58,638 nt of DNA from an uncultured Collinsella sp. GTDB lineage: Bacteria > Actinomycetota > Coriobacteriia > Coriobacteriales > Coriobacteriaceae. The position numbers and the translations under genes are program-made. Within the stretch, counting starts at the first letter, position 1; each line of letters begins with the position of its first letter. The DNA lies in the NCBI GenBank assembly GCA_937943045.1, contig CALEBN010000055.1, positions 1 to 58,638 on the forward strand, in the 5' to 3' direction. The notes beneath the pieces were generated by a model. It was not told the origin of the DNA. It made no database searches and saw only the letters and a program-made list of their open reading frames with translations. Below are positions 48,831 through 56,798 of this stretch, piece by piece.

Positions 48831-50030
48831 CTAGAGCTTGTGGTGGCGCTCTTCTTTACGTTCCTCGGCTGCTTGCTCCTCCTGCTTAAAAGCGGGGTCG
48901 TCGGGGGTTACCAGCTCGTCCTCATGCGTGCGCTTGTTGTAATGGTGGCGCAGCACGGGCTCAAACAGGTGCAGGTGCTTGGCGAAGGCCGCCGAGCCAA
49001 TGGCGAGCACGGTAAAGATGAGCACGCGCATGGGGACCTCGACCTGATTGATGGCGGCGGCGCCGGCCGAAAGCATAATGCACCAGGCGTAGATGAGCAG
49101 TACGGCCTGCTTTTGGTTGTAGCCCTCTTGAATGAGGCGGTGGTGGATGTGGCCCTTGTCGGCCTGCCCGATACTAATGTGGGCGCGCTTACGGCGCACG
49201 ATAGCGCTAAACGTATCGATGATGGGCACGCCGGCCACGATGAGCGGGATGATGAGCGAGGTGAGCGCGGCGGTGCGGCTCACGTTGAGCAGCGAGATGG
49301 AACCCAGCGCAAAGCCCAGAAGCAGCGACCCCGAGTCGCCCAAGAAGATGCTCGCGGGGTTGAAGTTATAGCGCAAGAAGGCGAGGCACGAGCCAAAGAG
49401 CGCGATGGAGAGCGCGGCGGCGTCGATGCGGCCCGAGAGCACGGCGACCGAAAACATGGTGAACGACGCGATGCCGCAGATGCCCGTGGCCAGGCCGTCG
49501 AGGCCGTCGATAAGGTTGATGATGTTGGTGAACGCCACCAAGTAGACCACGGTGATGGGGTAGGCGAGCCAGCCGAGCATAATCTCGCCGGGGGCAAACG
49601 GGTTGACGATGACGCCGATGCGCAGGCCGCCCACGCAGGCGATGAGCGCGGCGAGGACCTGGCCGGCCAGCTTTTGCTTGGGCTTGAGCTGGTAGACGTC
49701 GTCGATCGCGCCGGTCGCAAAGATGACGGTGAAAGAAAGCGCAAGTATGGGGTAGCTGATGTGTAGGCGGGGGTGGGGCACCAAAACGGGCGGCCAGCCC
49801 AGGTACCAGGTGCCTAGGATCTGAACAATGCAGGCGACGACGAGGCCCAAAAAGACCGCCGTGCCACCCATGCGCGGGATGGGTTTAGTGTTGATGCGGC
49901 GCTTGGAAGGATAGTCGACGGCGTCGAGCTTGATTGCCAGGCGCTTGACCAGGGGCACCGCAAGGAAGGTCGTGATAAAAGCCACGACCGCCACGCAAAG
50001 GTACGGTATGAAGCTCGTGGAGGAAGCCAT
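48831..50030 (-). CDS. Undecaprenyl-phosphate sugar-1-phosphate transferase (WecA/TagO/MraY family)
   Basis: 399 aa from MASSTSFIPYL; a GTG 16 codons upstream is also possible, and neither has a strong ribosome site. About eleven membrane segments. Conserved loops are INTKPIPRMGG, GAIDDVYQLKPKQK (Asp pair), TNIINLIDGLDGLATG, FNPASIFLGDSGS and ADKGHIHHRLIQEG (the HIHHRL motif separates WecA/TagO from MraY). Transfers a HexNAc-1-phosphate to undecaprenyl phosphate, starting wall polymer or glycan synthesis. The charged C-terminal tail is cytoplasmic. Confidence 0.9.
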   Translation of the reverse strand: MASSTSFIPYLCVAVVAFITTFLAVPLVKRLAIKLDAVDYPSKRRINTKPIPRMGGTAVFLGLVVACIVQILGTWYLGWPPVLVPHPRLHISYPILALSFTVIFATGAIDDVYQLKPKQKLAGQVLAALIACVGGLRIGVIVNPFAPGEIMLGWLAYPITVVYLVAFTNIINLIDGLDGLATGICGIASFTMFSVAVLSGRIDAAALSIALFGSCLAFLRYNFNPASIFLGDSGSLLLGFALGSISLLNVSRTAALTSLIIPLIVAGVPIIDTFSAIVRRKRAHISIGQADKGHIHHRLIQEGYNQKQAVLLIYAWCIMLSAGAAAINQVEVPMRVLIFTVLAIGSAAFAKHLHLFEPVLRHHYNKRTHEDELVTPDDPAFKQEEQAAEERKEERHHKL

Positions 50031-50261
50031 GAATCGATAAACCGCCAAGCGTCGAAGGAAAAGGTCAAATGATGCCACGCCGCAAAGGGTATAGCTGACC
50101 CATGATACTCGACCAAGGAGGGTGTGAGGAATTGCACGGGGCGATAATCACGTGCTTACCAGATATTCGAGTGATGGTGGGGTTCTGCTTGGTGCCTTTT
50201 GGTGACCTTGGCGGGATTTGCAATGGCGATTTTCGGCAAAAGAAAACCACCCCCCACGTTA
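50031..50261. other. Intergenic region, nothing identified
   Basis: No open frame with a ribosome site and no strong palindrome. It lies between the start of the transferase gene and the 3' end of the putative ncRNA. Confidence 0.4.
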
Positions 50262-50410
50262 CGAAAATGAACCCACCTAAAACAGGTGGGTGCCCTCATC
50301 GACTGTTCCAGCGTCCTTAACAACGAAGGATACCTGTACTAGGTACGACTGTGTGGGCTCCCTAAATAAACGCGACGGTTCACCCAGTTGCTCCGCGGGG
50401 GGCGGAATAC
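50262..50410 (-). ncRNA. Putative 6S-like structured RNA
   Basis: On the minus strand a TATGAT -10 (50415-50420) precedes about 150 nt that are GC-rich, structured and untranslated. It contains TTTAGGGAGCCCACACAGTC, then ATCCTTCGTTGTTAAGGAC (stem TCCTT/AAGGA), then GATGAGGGC, which can pair back to GCCC. It ends in the hairpin CACCCACCTGTTTTAGGTGGGT. The GGATGC...AAGGACGC...GAGGGCGCCCACC order resembles Gram-positive 6S RNA as I recall it; this was not searched. A bidirectional leader RNA is the alternative. Confidence 0.5.
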
Positions 50411-50558
50411 CTACATCATAAAGCGGCACTTTATCGATTCCAGTCTTGACATTACAAAAATCGTGTCGGACGATTACGGCGCCTTGGGCTCGAGCCGTCT
50501 GTGCGCTTGATCCTTTTGCGTTTGAGCTGCTGAATCGTTGTTTTTGGAGCATGTTTTT

Positions 50559-51497
50559 ATGCCGACGTCGTTGACCGAACTTTTTTCGCCCGCCTGCCAT
50601 TTGTGTCCGCGCCGTTGCGGTGCGGCGCGCGATGAGGGCGCGCGCGGCGTATGCGGTGCCGACGACACGCTCAGGGTGGCCCGTGCCGCGCTTCATATGT
50701 GGGAGGAGCCGCCTATCTCGGGCGAAGCCGGTTCGGGCACGATCTTCTTTAGCGGCTGCTCGCTCAAATGCGTCTATTGCCAGAACCACGAGATCTCGAC
50801 GGGCAATTTTGGGCTTGAGATTTCGCCCGAGCGTCTGGTCGAGATTATGTTGGAGCTGCAGGACCAGGGTGCGAACAATATTAATCTGGTGACGGCGACA
50901 CACTACGCGCACCTGCTGCCGGCTGCGATTGCCGCGGCACGGGCGCGCGGGCTGGCCATCCCAATCGTCTACAACACGAGCGGTTATGAGCGTGCGAGTG
51001 CCGTGGCGGCGCTCGGGGATCTGGTCGATGTGTGGCTTACCGACTTTAAATATGCCGATGCGGCGCTTGCGCAGTCGCTCTCCCACATTAAGGATTACCC
51101 GCGTGTGGCCGTGTCGGGCCTGGCTCAGATGGCGCGCGAAATTGAGCGCCGCGGGGGAGAGCTGGTGGACGAGGACGGGCTCATGAAGCGCGGCATGATT
51201 GTGCGCCATCTGGTACTGCCGGGACATGCAGACGATTCGTGTCGCGTGCTGGACCTGGTGTGGCAGACGGTGGGCGATGTGCCGATTTCGGTCATGAACC
51301 AGTACACGCCCAATGCGCTCATGCGCGAGCAGGGCGGCGACCTGGCGCGTGCTGTGACGCGCGAGGAGTACGAGCAGGTGCTCGACCATGCCGACGACCT
51401 GGGCTTTACGACGATGTTCTGGCAAGAGGGCGGTGCGGTAGACGAGAGCTTTACCCCGGCGTTTGACACTACCGGCGTCCTTACCAGCGCAAAGTAG
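50559..51497 (+). CDS. Radical SAM protein, PflA-like activating-enzyme family
   Basis: 312 aa. ATG preceded by GGAG at 9 bases. The N-terminal CHLCPRRCGAAR cluster precedes the radical SAM site SGCSLKCVYCQN (CxxxCxxC), followed by NLVTATHYAHLLPAAIAAAR. This resembles the AmmeMemoRadiSam/PflA-related group (COG1313-like), with a Cys-rich N terminus. Requires a 4Fe-4S cluster and S-adenosylmethionine. The target is unknown; no glycyl radical enzyme gene is adjacent. A family E palindrome follows. Confidence 0.85.
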   Translation: MPTSLTELFSPACHLCPRRCGAARDEGARGVCGADDTLRVARAALHMWEEPPISGEAGSGTIFFSGCSLKCVYCQNHEISTGNFGLEISPERLVEIMLELQDQGANNINLVTATHYAHLLPAAIAAARARGLAIPIVYNTSGYERASAVAALGDLVDVWLTDFKYADAALAQSLSHIKDYPRVAVSGLAQMAREIERRGGELVDEDGLMKRGMIVRHLVLPGHADDSCRVLDLVWQTVGDVPISVMNQYTPNALMREQGGDLARAVTREEYEQVLDHADDLGFTTMFWQEGGAVDESFTPAFDTTGVLTSAK

Positions 51498-51506
51498 CGT
51501 GTTTGC

Positions 51507-51586
51507 CGATGATTTTTCTGGGACGGGGATTAAAAAATCATTCGGTTCACAATGATTTTTTAATCCCCGTCCCAGAAAAATCATCG
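51507..51586. repeat. Palindromic repeat, family E (GGGACGGGGATTAA)
   Basis: Perfect 36-bp arms at 51507-51542 and 51551-51586 with an 8-nt loop; core TTTTTCTGGGACGGGGATTA. One arm recurs at 40348-40380. It probably terminates the radical SAM gene. Confidence 0.82.
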
Positions 51587-51650
51587 GGAGGATTGCTTGC
51601 TCGAAAAGTAGTCAAAATGGCTCCGTCCCAAAAAGACTGGGTATTGGGCG

Positions 51651-51679
51651 TTGACAGTTGGCGAGCCGTAGGTAAAATA
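51651..51679 (+). promoter_or_regulatory. Promoter of tRNA-Ala
   Basis: TTGACA, exactly 17 bases, TAAAAT, ending 12 bases before the tRNA. Near-consensus sigma-70-type promoter and the best promoter in the window. Confidence 0.85.
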
Positions 51680-51691
51680 ACAACTTGTCCT

Positions 51692-51764
51692 GGGGACGTA
51701 GCTCAGTTGGGAGAGCGCTGCCGTCGCATGGCAGAGGCCGAGGGTTCGACTCCCTTCGTCTCCA
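51692..51764 (+). tRNA. tRNA-Ala (anticodon CGC)
   Basis: 73 nt with a full cloverleaf: acceptor GGGGACG / CGTCTCC including the alanine identity pair G3-T70, D-arm GCTC...GAGC, anticodon stem CTGCC / GGCAG with loop GTCGCAT (anticodon CGC, reads GCG), T-arm GAGGG TTCGACT CCCTT, and discriminator A. The 3' CCA is not encoded. A terminator follows at 51779. Confidence 0.95.
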
Positions 51765-51778
51765 CCCTTGGATTTGAT

Positions 51779-51810
51779 AAGCCGCTGACATTGTGTCGGC
51801 GGCTTTTTTT
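51779..51810 (+). terminator. Terminator after tRNA-Ala
   Basis: AAGCCGC / GCGGCTT stem with an 18-nt loop and a T7 tail. It also lies just before the next gene. Confidence 0.75.
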
Positions 51811-51829
51811 AAAAAGAAAGGGCGGTACT

Positions 51830-52282
51830 ATGGCCGAGCTTGAGTCCCAACCATTGTCCGACGAGGAGCGCGCCGAGTTGGAAGAGCTCCGCGCCGAGAA
51901 GGCCCGCCGCGAGGCTCAGGAAGAGGCTCGTCGCGAGCGTGAGGAGCTGGCTGCCCTGCGTGCCGAGCGCGCAAAGGCCGAGGAAGCCGCCACGAGGGCC
52001 GCATCCGAGCGCAAGCCCGCGCCCAAGCCCGCCACTGCGAAGCCTGCGCCTGCCACACCCAAACCTCAACCTAAAAAGGTGGCTCATCCCAAGCCCGCCG
52101 AGCCCAAGCCGAGCCGTGACGAGATGACCTTTGCCCAGCGCATGGTCACCTCCAAGGAGCCTACGGGTGAGAATGAGATCCCCGGCATGGCTCCGGCTCA
52201 AAAAATCATCATTGTGCTCGCCCTCATCGCGTTTATCGTCTTTATGGTCTACACGATCACGGGCAGCATGGGCCTGCACTAA
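51830..52282 (+). CDS. Small tail-anchored coiled-coil protein
   Basis: 150 aa. ATG preceded by GAAAGGG. The first ~70 residues are a charged helix (RAELEELRAEKARREAQEEA) with heptads, then a Lys-Pro-Ala-rich segment (KPAPKPATAKPAPATPKPQP), a conserved-looking EMTFAQRMVTSKEPTG and a single hydrophobic segment KIIIVLALIAFIVFMVYTI close to the C terminus. Function unknown. Same layout as the larger protein at 259. It lies between tRNA-Ala and pncB. Confidence 0.75.
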   Translation: MAELESQPLSDEERAELEELRAEKARREAQEEARREREELAALRAERAKAEEAATRAASERKPAPKPATAKPAPATPKPQPKKVAHPKPAEPKPSRDEMTFAQRMVTSKEPTGENEIPGMAPAQKIIIVLALIAFIVFMVYTITGSMGLH

Positions 52283-52364
52283 CCTGTTCGCGCCGGGCTC
52301 CATGCCCGCACGTCCGCCTCGTCCAACCCTCAACCTCTGCACAACGCATCCGAAAGGTCGCCCC

Positions 52365-53870
52365 ATGGCTTTGACCGACATCTCGCATCCCACCGACATC
52401 GCAATGCTCACCGATCTGTACGAGCTCACTATGGCCCAGGGCCTGTGGGAGAGCGGCAAGGCCAATGAGCAGGGTTGTTTTACCGCGTTTTACCGCGACC
52501 ATCCCTTTGGTAGCGCCTACGCCGTCATGTGCGGCACCGCCGAGCTGCCTGAGCTGGTCGAGAACCTGCGCTTTACGCCCGAGGATATCGACTACCTCGC
52601 CTCGCTCCAGGCCCCGGCCGGCGGCGCGATGTTCAAGCCTGGATTCCTCGACTACCTGCGCGATTTTCGTGCGCATGTAAATATCGATGCCGTCCCTGAG
52701 GGCGAGCTCGTCTTTCCGCGCGAGCCCATGGTGCGCGTCACCGGCCCCGCGCTGGAGTGCCAGCTGCTCGAGACGGCGCTGCTCAACATCGTCGGCTTCC
52801 AGACGCTTGTCGCCACCAAGACGGCGCGCGTGGTGCTGGCAGCGGACGGCCGTCCCGTGGCCGAGTTTGGCCTGCGCCGCGCCCAGGGTCCCGATGGCGG
52901 CCTGGCCGTTGCGCGCGCGAGCTACGTTGCCGGCTGTTCCTCTACGTCCAATGTGCTCGCCGGTCGCCGCTACGGTATTCCCGTCTTTGGCACGCATGCG
53001 CACAGCTGGGTGATGAGCTTCGATTCCGAGCTCGAGGCCTTCCGTGCCTTTGCCAAGTCGAGCCCCAAGAACTGTACGCTGCTCATCGACACCTACGATG
53101 TGCGCGAGGGCTGCGAGCATGCCATTACGGTTGCCAAGGAGATGGAGGCGGTGGGCGAGCGTCTGTCGGCCATTCGCATCGACTCGGGCGACCTTGCTAA
53201 ACTCTCCAAGTATGTGCGCGGCCGTTTTGATGCCGAGGGCCTGCCCTATGTGGGGATCTCGGTTTCCAACGATCTTGACGAGTACACGATTCAGTCGCTG
53301 CTCGACCAGGGTGCGCCTATCGATAGCTTTGGCGTGGGTACCAAGCTCGCGACCTGCTATGACCAGCCGGCGCTGGGCGGCGTGTACAAGCTTTCCGCCC
53401 GCCGTGCGAGCGAGGAGGACCCGTGGACGCCGGTGGTCAAGCTCTCCGAGCAGCCCTACAAGCGCACGATCCCGGGCGTGCAGCGCGTGCGCCGCTATTA
53501 CGACGGCTTTGGCGGCCCGATCTGCGACATGATCTATGACGAGGACCATCTGGCGGGGGAGGGCGCCGCGCGTGGCAATACCCTCGTGGCCGTGAACGAT
53601 GCCGCCCTGGTGACCGATGTGTCCGAGCTCGAGTATCGCGAGCTGCTGGCGCCGATCGTGCGCGATGGCAACGCCGTTGCCCCGCGCGAGAGCATTGAGG
53701 ACGCACGCGAGCGTTGCACCTGGGCACTGGACCATCTTGATCCGGTCTACAAGCGCTTCCTGTACCCGCAGACCTATGTGGTGGGCATGGAGCAGGGCCT
53801 GGCGCAGGTGCGCGACGAGCTCGTGCGCAAGAACATGGCCGCGGCTTCGGCCTTCCCCTGGGCAAAATGA
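52365..53870 (+). CDS. pncB: Nicotinate phosphoribosyltransferase
   Basis: 501 aa. ATG preceded by GAAAGGTCG. Makes nicotinate mononucleotide from nicotinate and PRPP in NAD salvage. MLTDLYELTMAQGLW at the start, EFGLRRAQGPDGG, FGTHAHSWVMSF (with the His phosphorylated in relatives), IRIDSGDLAKLS and FGVGTKLATCYD follow the family order. The stop codon TGA is part of the family D hairpin at 53864-53902. Confidence 0.94.
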   Translation: MALTDISHPTDIAMLTDLYELTMAQGLWESGKANEQGCFTAFYRDHPFGSAYAVMCGTAELPELVENLRFTPEDIDYLASLQAPAGGAMFKPGFLDYLRDFRAHVNIDAVPEGELVFPREPMVRVTGPALECQLLETALLNIVGFQTLVATKTARVVLAADGRPVAEFGLRRAQGPDGGLAVARASYVAGCSSTSNVLAGRRYGIPVFGTHAHSWVMSFDSELEAFRAFAKSSPKNCTLLIDTYDVREGCEHAITVAKEMEAVGERLSAIRIDSGDLAKLSKYVRGRFDAEGLPYVGISVSNDLDEYTIQSLLDQGAPIDSFGVGTKLATCYDQPALGGVYKLSARRASEEDPWTPVVKLSEQPYKRTIPGVQRVRRYYDGFGGPICDMIYDEDHLAGEGAARGNTLVAVNDAALVTDVSELEYRELLAPIVRDGNAVAPRESIEDARERCTWALDHLDPVYKRFLYPQTYVVGMEQGLAQVRDELVRKNMAAASAFPWAK

Positions 53871-53902
53871 TCCGAAGGGGACGGAGGAAAACGGATCATT
53901 TT
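53864..53902. repeat. Family D hairpin overlapping the pncB stop
   Basis: Arms AAAATGATCC (53864-53873) and GGATCATTTT (53893-53902) with GGGGACGGAGGAAAAC between. It carries the last pncB codon and stop. The 46783 copy has the same core duplicated in inverted form. Confidence 0.75.
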
Positions 53903-53938
53903 CCCGCCCGCCCACTCAACATTCGATTGGTTTGACGC

Positions 53939-55066
53939 ATGACGACTTCTTATAAAACGATGGTGGTAAAGATCGGTTCGTCCACGGTGGTGGGTGCCGA
54001 TGGCAAGGTCAACCGCGCCTTTATCGGCGGGCTTGCCGATCAGGCCGCAGCGCTGCGCAAGCTCGGCTGGCGTCTGGTCGTGGTGAGCTCGGGCGCTATC
54101 GCCTGTGGCTATCCCGTGTTGGGCTTCGACCGCAAGCCGGTCGGCGACCTGCCGAGCCTGCAGGCCTGCGCCTCGGCTGGTCAGTGCATCATCTCGTCGG
54201 CCTACGACGAGGAGTTTCATGCGCGCGACCTGCTCACCTCGCTCGTGCTGCTCACGCGCCACGACACGGCCCGCCGCACGTCCTACCTGCATGCGCGCGA
54301 CGCCCTGCTGCGCCTGGTGGAGCTTGACGTGGTGCCGGTCGTCAACGAGAACGATACCGTTACCGTCGATGAGATCAAGTTTGGCGACAACGACACGCTG
54401 GCGGCGCTTGTAAGCTGCCTGGTCTCTGCCGATCTGTGCGTGACGCTCTCGGACATCGATGGCCTCTATACCGCCAATCCGCACGAGGACCCCACGGCCG
54501 AGTTCGTCCCGGTCGTGCATAAGATCGATGCCAAGATTATCGCCTCGGCGGGTGATTCTTCCACATCGGTGGGTACGGGCGGCATGATTACCAAGATTCG
54601 CGCGAGCCGCATTCTCATGACGGCTGGTATTCAGAGCGTCATCTGCTCGGGCGAGGAGCCCGATGCGCTCGTGCGCCTGGCCCGCGGCGAGAGCGTTGGC
54701 ACGCTGTTCGATCCGCCGGCGGAGCGTCTGGACATTGCGCCCCGCAAGCTGTGGATCGCGCTGGGCGATAAGGCGCATGGTTCGGTGACGGTCGATGATG
54801 GCGCCGCAAAGGCGCTGGTCAGCCGTGGTTCTTCCCTGCTTGCGGTGGGTATTCGCGAGGTCGATGGCGCGTTTGCCGAGGGCGATGTGCTCGACGTGTG
54901 CGACCCGAGCGGCATGGTCGTCGCCCGCGGTATCGCCGAAGCCGATTCGGACGTACTGGAGCTCGCAGCCGGACGCCGCCAGGACCAGATTGCCGGTAAC
55001 CGCCTGCTCGCAAACCTTGCTGAGAAGCCCGCGATCCATCGAGATAATCTGATCGTCTTCGCCTAA
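53939..55066 (+). CDS. proB: Glutamate 5-kinase
   Basis: 375 aa with a C-terminal PUA domain. First step of proline synthesis from glutamate. Amino-acid kinase motifs are MVVKIGSSTVV, VVSSGAIACG, VVPVVNENDTV, FGDNDTLAALV and VGTGGMITKI; the PUA domain begins near ARKLWIALGDKAHGSV. Note a divergent ACGYPVLG where the family usually has SGxxxLG. No strong ribosome site, so translation may be weak. proA lies 1.7 kb downstream beyond a convergent peptidase gene. Confidence 0.94.
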   Translation: MTTSYKTMVVKIGSSTVVGADGKVNRAFIGGLADQAAALRKLGWRLVVVSSGAIACGYPVLGFDRKPVGDLPSLQACASAGQCIISSAYDEEFHARDLLTSLVLLTRHDTARRTSYLHARDALLRLVELDVVPVVNENDTVTVDEIKFGDNDTLAALVSCLVSADLCVTLSDIDGLYTANPHEDPTAEFVPVVHKIDAKIIASAGDSSTSVGTGGMITKIRASRILMTAGIQSVICSGEEPDALVRLARGESVGTLFDPPAERLDIAPRKLWIALGDKAHGSVTVDDGAAKALVSRGSSLLAVGIREVDGAFAEGDVLDVCDPSGMVVARGIAEADSDVLELAAGRRQDQIAGNRLLANLAEKPAIHRDNLIVFA

Positions 55067-55080
55067 CCAATTGACGCTGC

Positions 55081-55178
55081 AAACGCCCCTAAGCGGCAAT
55101 CTGACGTTCAATCGTCGGGCATGACCAGAAGGTCAATGCCCTCCTCTTTCACGTCACCTTGCTCGCTTAGGGGCGTTT
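55081..55178. repeat. Nested hairpin with AGAAGGTC loop, after proB
   Basis: Outer 15-bp arms AAACGCCCCTAAGCG (55081-55095) and CGCTTAGGGGCGTTT (55164-55178). Inner stem GGGCATGACC (55117-55126) / GGTCAATGCCC (55131-55141), loop AGAA. Same design as 3142-3241. It likely terminates proB. Confidence 0.72.
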
Positions 55179-55217
55179 TCGCTTTCCGTCCTCTTTCTAC
55201 AATGACTTCATTAACCT

Positions 55218-55264
55218 GGCACTTGGGGGCGTTCCTTTTGTGCCGGCAGGTGGGGACACTCCTT
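55218..55264. repeat. Family B repeat, tandem GGGGAC units
   Basis: GGCACTTGGGGGCGTTCC followed by GGTGGGGACACTCCTT; matches 19873-19919 in order and spacing. It lies directly downstream of the peptidase stop on the other strand. Confidence 0.6.
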
Positions 55265-55266
55265 TG

Positions 55267-56685
55267 CTAGAAGATCTGGCGCAGGTCTCCGCGGTTGAGG
55301 GCTTCGTCGAAGAGGTGCTTGAACACCACGCTGCCGTGCAGGCCATCGTGCTCAAACTCGTTGGTCACCCAGGCATGCGAGTTGCCCACGCGGCTGAGCG
55401 TGTCGAGCTGCAGACCCGAATCCACGTACATGTCATCGAAGTACACGGCGGCCTGGAGTGGCACCTCGTTGCACGCCAGGCGCTGCGGGTCGTAGATCTT
55501 GTCCCAGCTGGTGTCTTCCATCAGCAGATCCATGGCGGGCTTGAAGGGCTTGAGCTCGGGCATCTGCTCAAACATCCACGGGAACAGGGCCTCGCCGGTA
55601 AACATGAGCGGGCGCGCGAGGGTGTCGAACTCGGCACGATGGGCCTTCTCCTCTGCCGCGGCCCAGCGAATGGGCATCGTGTCGCCGTCGGCGTAGATGA
55701 ACTCCTGCAGTGCCCAGTACAGCGGGTTTGTACGCGTGTTGGTGCGCTCGAAGGCGCGCATCAAAAAGCTGTCAGATACCGAGGCGCCGCAGGTCAGCGT
55801 GCCGTCTCCGTCAACAAAAGCGTGATCGATAATCCAATGCATGCGCTCAAAGCTCGGCTTCATGCCAAAGTCGCTGCCCATGAGCTGCAGACGTTCGACC
55901 GTCAACGGCGAGCCGTCGGGCAGCACGGGCTTTTGCTCCTCGAGGGCATCTGCCAGGGCCGCCACGCGCTCGACGTCGGCGGGGTAGCGGTCGTAATACT
56001 GCTGGGTCTTGGCTGCCATGCGCGGGAAGGTGTGCGCGTAGACCTCGCTGGCGCTCGCCGGCACGTGCGGAATGCCTCCGCACGTAAAGCTTGCCGCTAC
56101 GCCCTCGGGGAAGAGCGACAGATAGCTCAGCGTCAAAAAGCCGCCGTAGCTCTGCCCGAGTGTGACCCAGGGCTTGCCGCCAAAGCCCACCAGGCGCAGG
56201 TACTCAAAATCGCGCACGATGGAGCTGGCGAGATGGCGCTTGAGGAAGTCCGCCTGCGAGCGGGCCGCATTGGCTCCTGCTGCCTCGGCGCGATTGCCCA
56301 AGGCGGCAATTGTGCGCCCGTCAACACAGCTGCTGCGCCCCGTTCCACGCTGGTCGGGCAGTACGACGCGGAAATGCTTGACGGCCTCCTCGATCCAGCC
56401 ATCGCTTGTGGGTGATAGCGGACGCGGGCTCTCGCCGCCGGGGCCGCCCTGCAAAAAGAGGAGGAGCGGCAGGTCGTCGTTGATACGGTCGGGCGCGCAG
56501 ACCACGCGGTAGAAGAGCTTGATGCTCTCGGGTGCGCCGGCGATGGGCGCCGGCATGGCGCCGCGGCGCATGGTGCTGCCGACGGCCAAAAGCATGGGCT
56601 CAAGGCCGCGCCAGTCGAGGGGGACATCGATGCTGTGGTCCTCGACATACAGGCCGGGGACGTGGTACGAAGTGATGAGCGCCAT
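55267..56685 (-). CDS. Proline iminopeptidase-like alpha/beta hydrolase (S33)
   Basis: 472 aa, the long form of the family. ATG (MALITSYHVPG) preceded by GGAAGC. The alpha/beta fold shows LLFLQGGPGGESP (oxyanion), VVLPDQRGTGRSS and the nucleophile elbow TLGQSYGGFLTLSY. The late VYFDDMYVDSG and HDGLHGSVV segments probably carry the Asp and His of the triad. It should release N-terminal proline from peptides in the cytosol. It sits between proB and proA on the opposite strand, so proline recovery and synthesis genes are side by side. Confidence 0.88.
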   Translation of the reverse strand: MALITSYHVPGLYVEDHSIDVPLDWRGLEPMLLAVGSTMRRGAMPAPIAGAPESIKLFYRVVCAPDRINDDLPLLLFLQGGPGGESPRPLSPTSDGWIEEAVKHFRVVLPDQRGTGRSSCVDGRTIAALGNRAEAAGANAARSQADFLKRHLASSIVRDFEYLRLVGFGGKPWVTLGQSYGGFLTLSYLSLFPEGVAASFTCGGIPHVPASASEVYAHTFPRMAAKTQQYYDRYPADVERVAALADALEEQKPVLPDGSPLTVERLQLMGSDFGMKPSFERMHWIIDHAFVDGDGTLTCGASVSDSFLMRAFERTNTRTNPLYWALQEFIYADGDTMPIRWAAAEEKAHRAEFDTLARPLMFTGEALFPWMFEQMPELKPFKPAMDLLMEDTSWDKIYDPQRLACNEVPLQAAVYFDDMYVDSGLQLDTLSRVGNSHAWVTNEFEHDGLHGSVVFKHLFDEALNRGDLRQIF

Positions 56686-56798
56686 GTGATGCTTCCATTC
56701 GTTGCGGTGTTTCGGGTTGACCAATTCTACCGCCGTCGGCGAGGATGCGTGCAAATCGGCTACCATGGTTGGCAAACATCTAAGAGAAAGGGCCGTCC

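Noticed and set aside
50277..51584. 435-codon minus-strand frame through the radical SAM gene and the ncRNA region
   Set aside because: Opposite a clear radical SAM protein; its end overlaps the structured RNA; no domain seen.
52257..53915. 552-codon minus-strand frame opposite pncB
   Set aside because: pncB is complete with motifs and ribosome site; the opposite frame has none.
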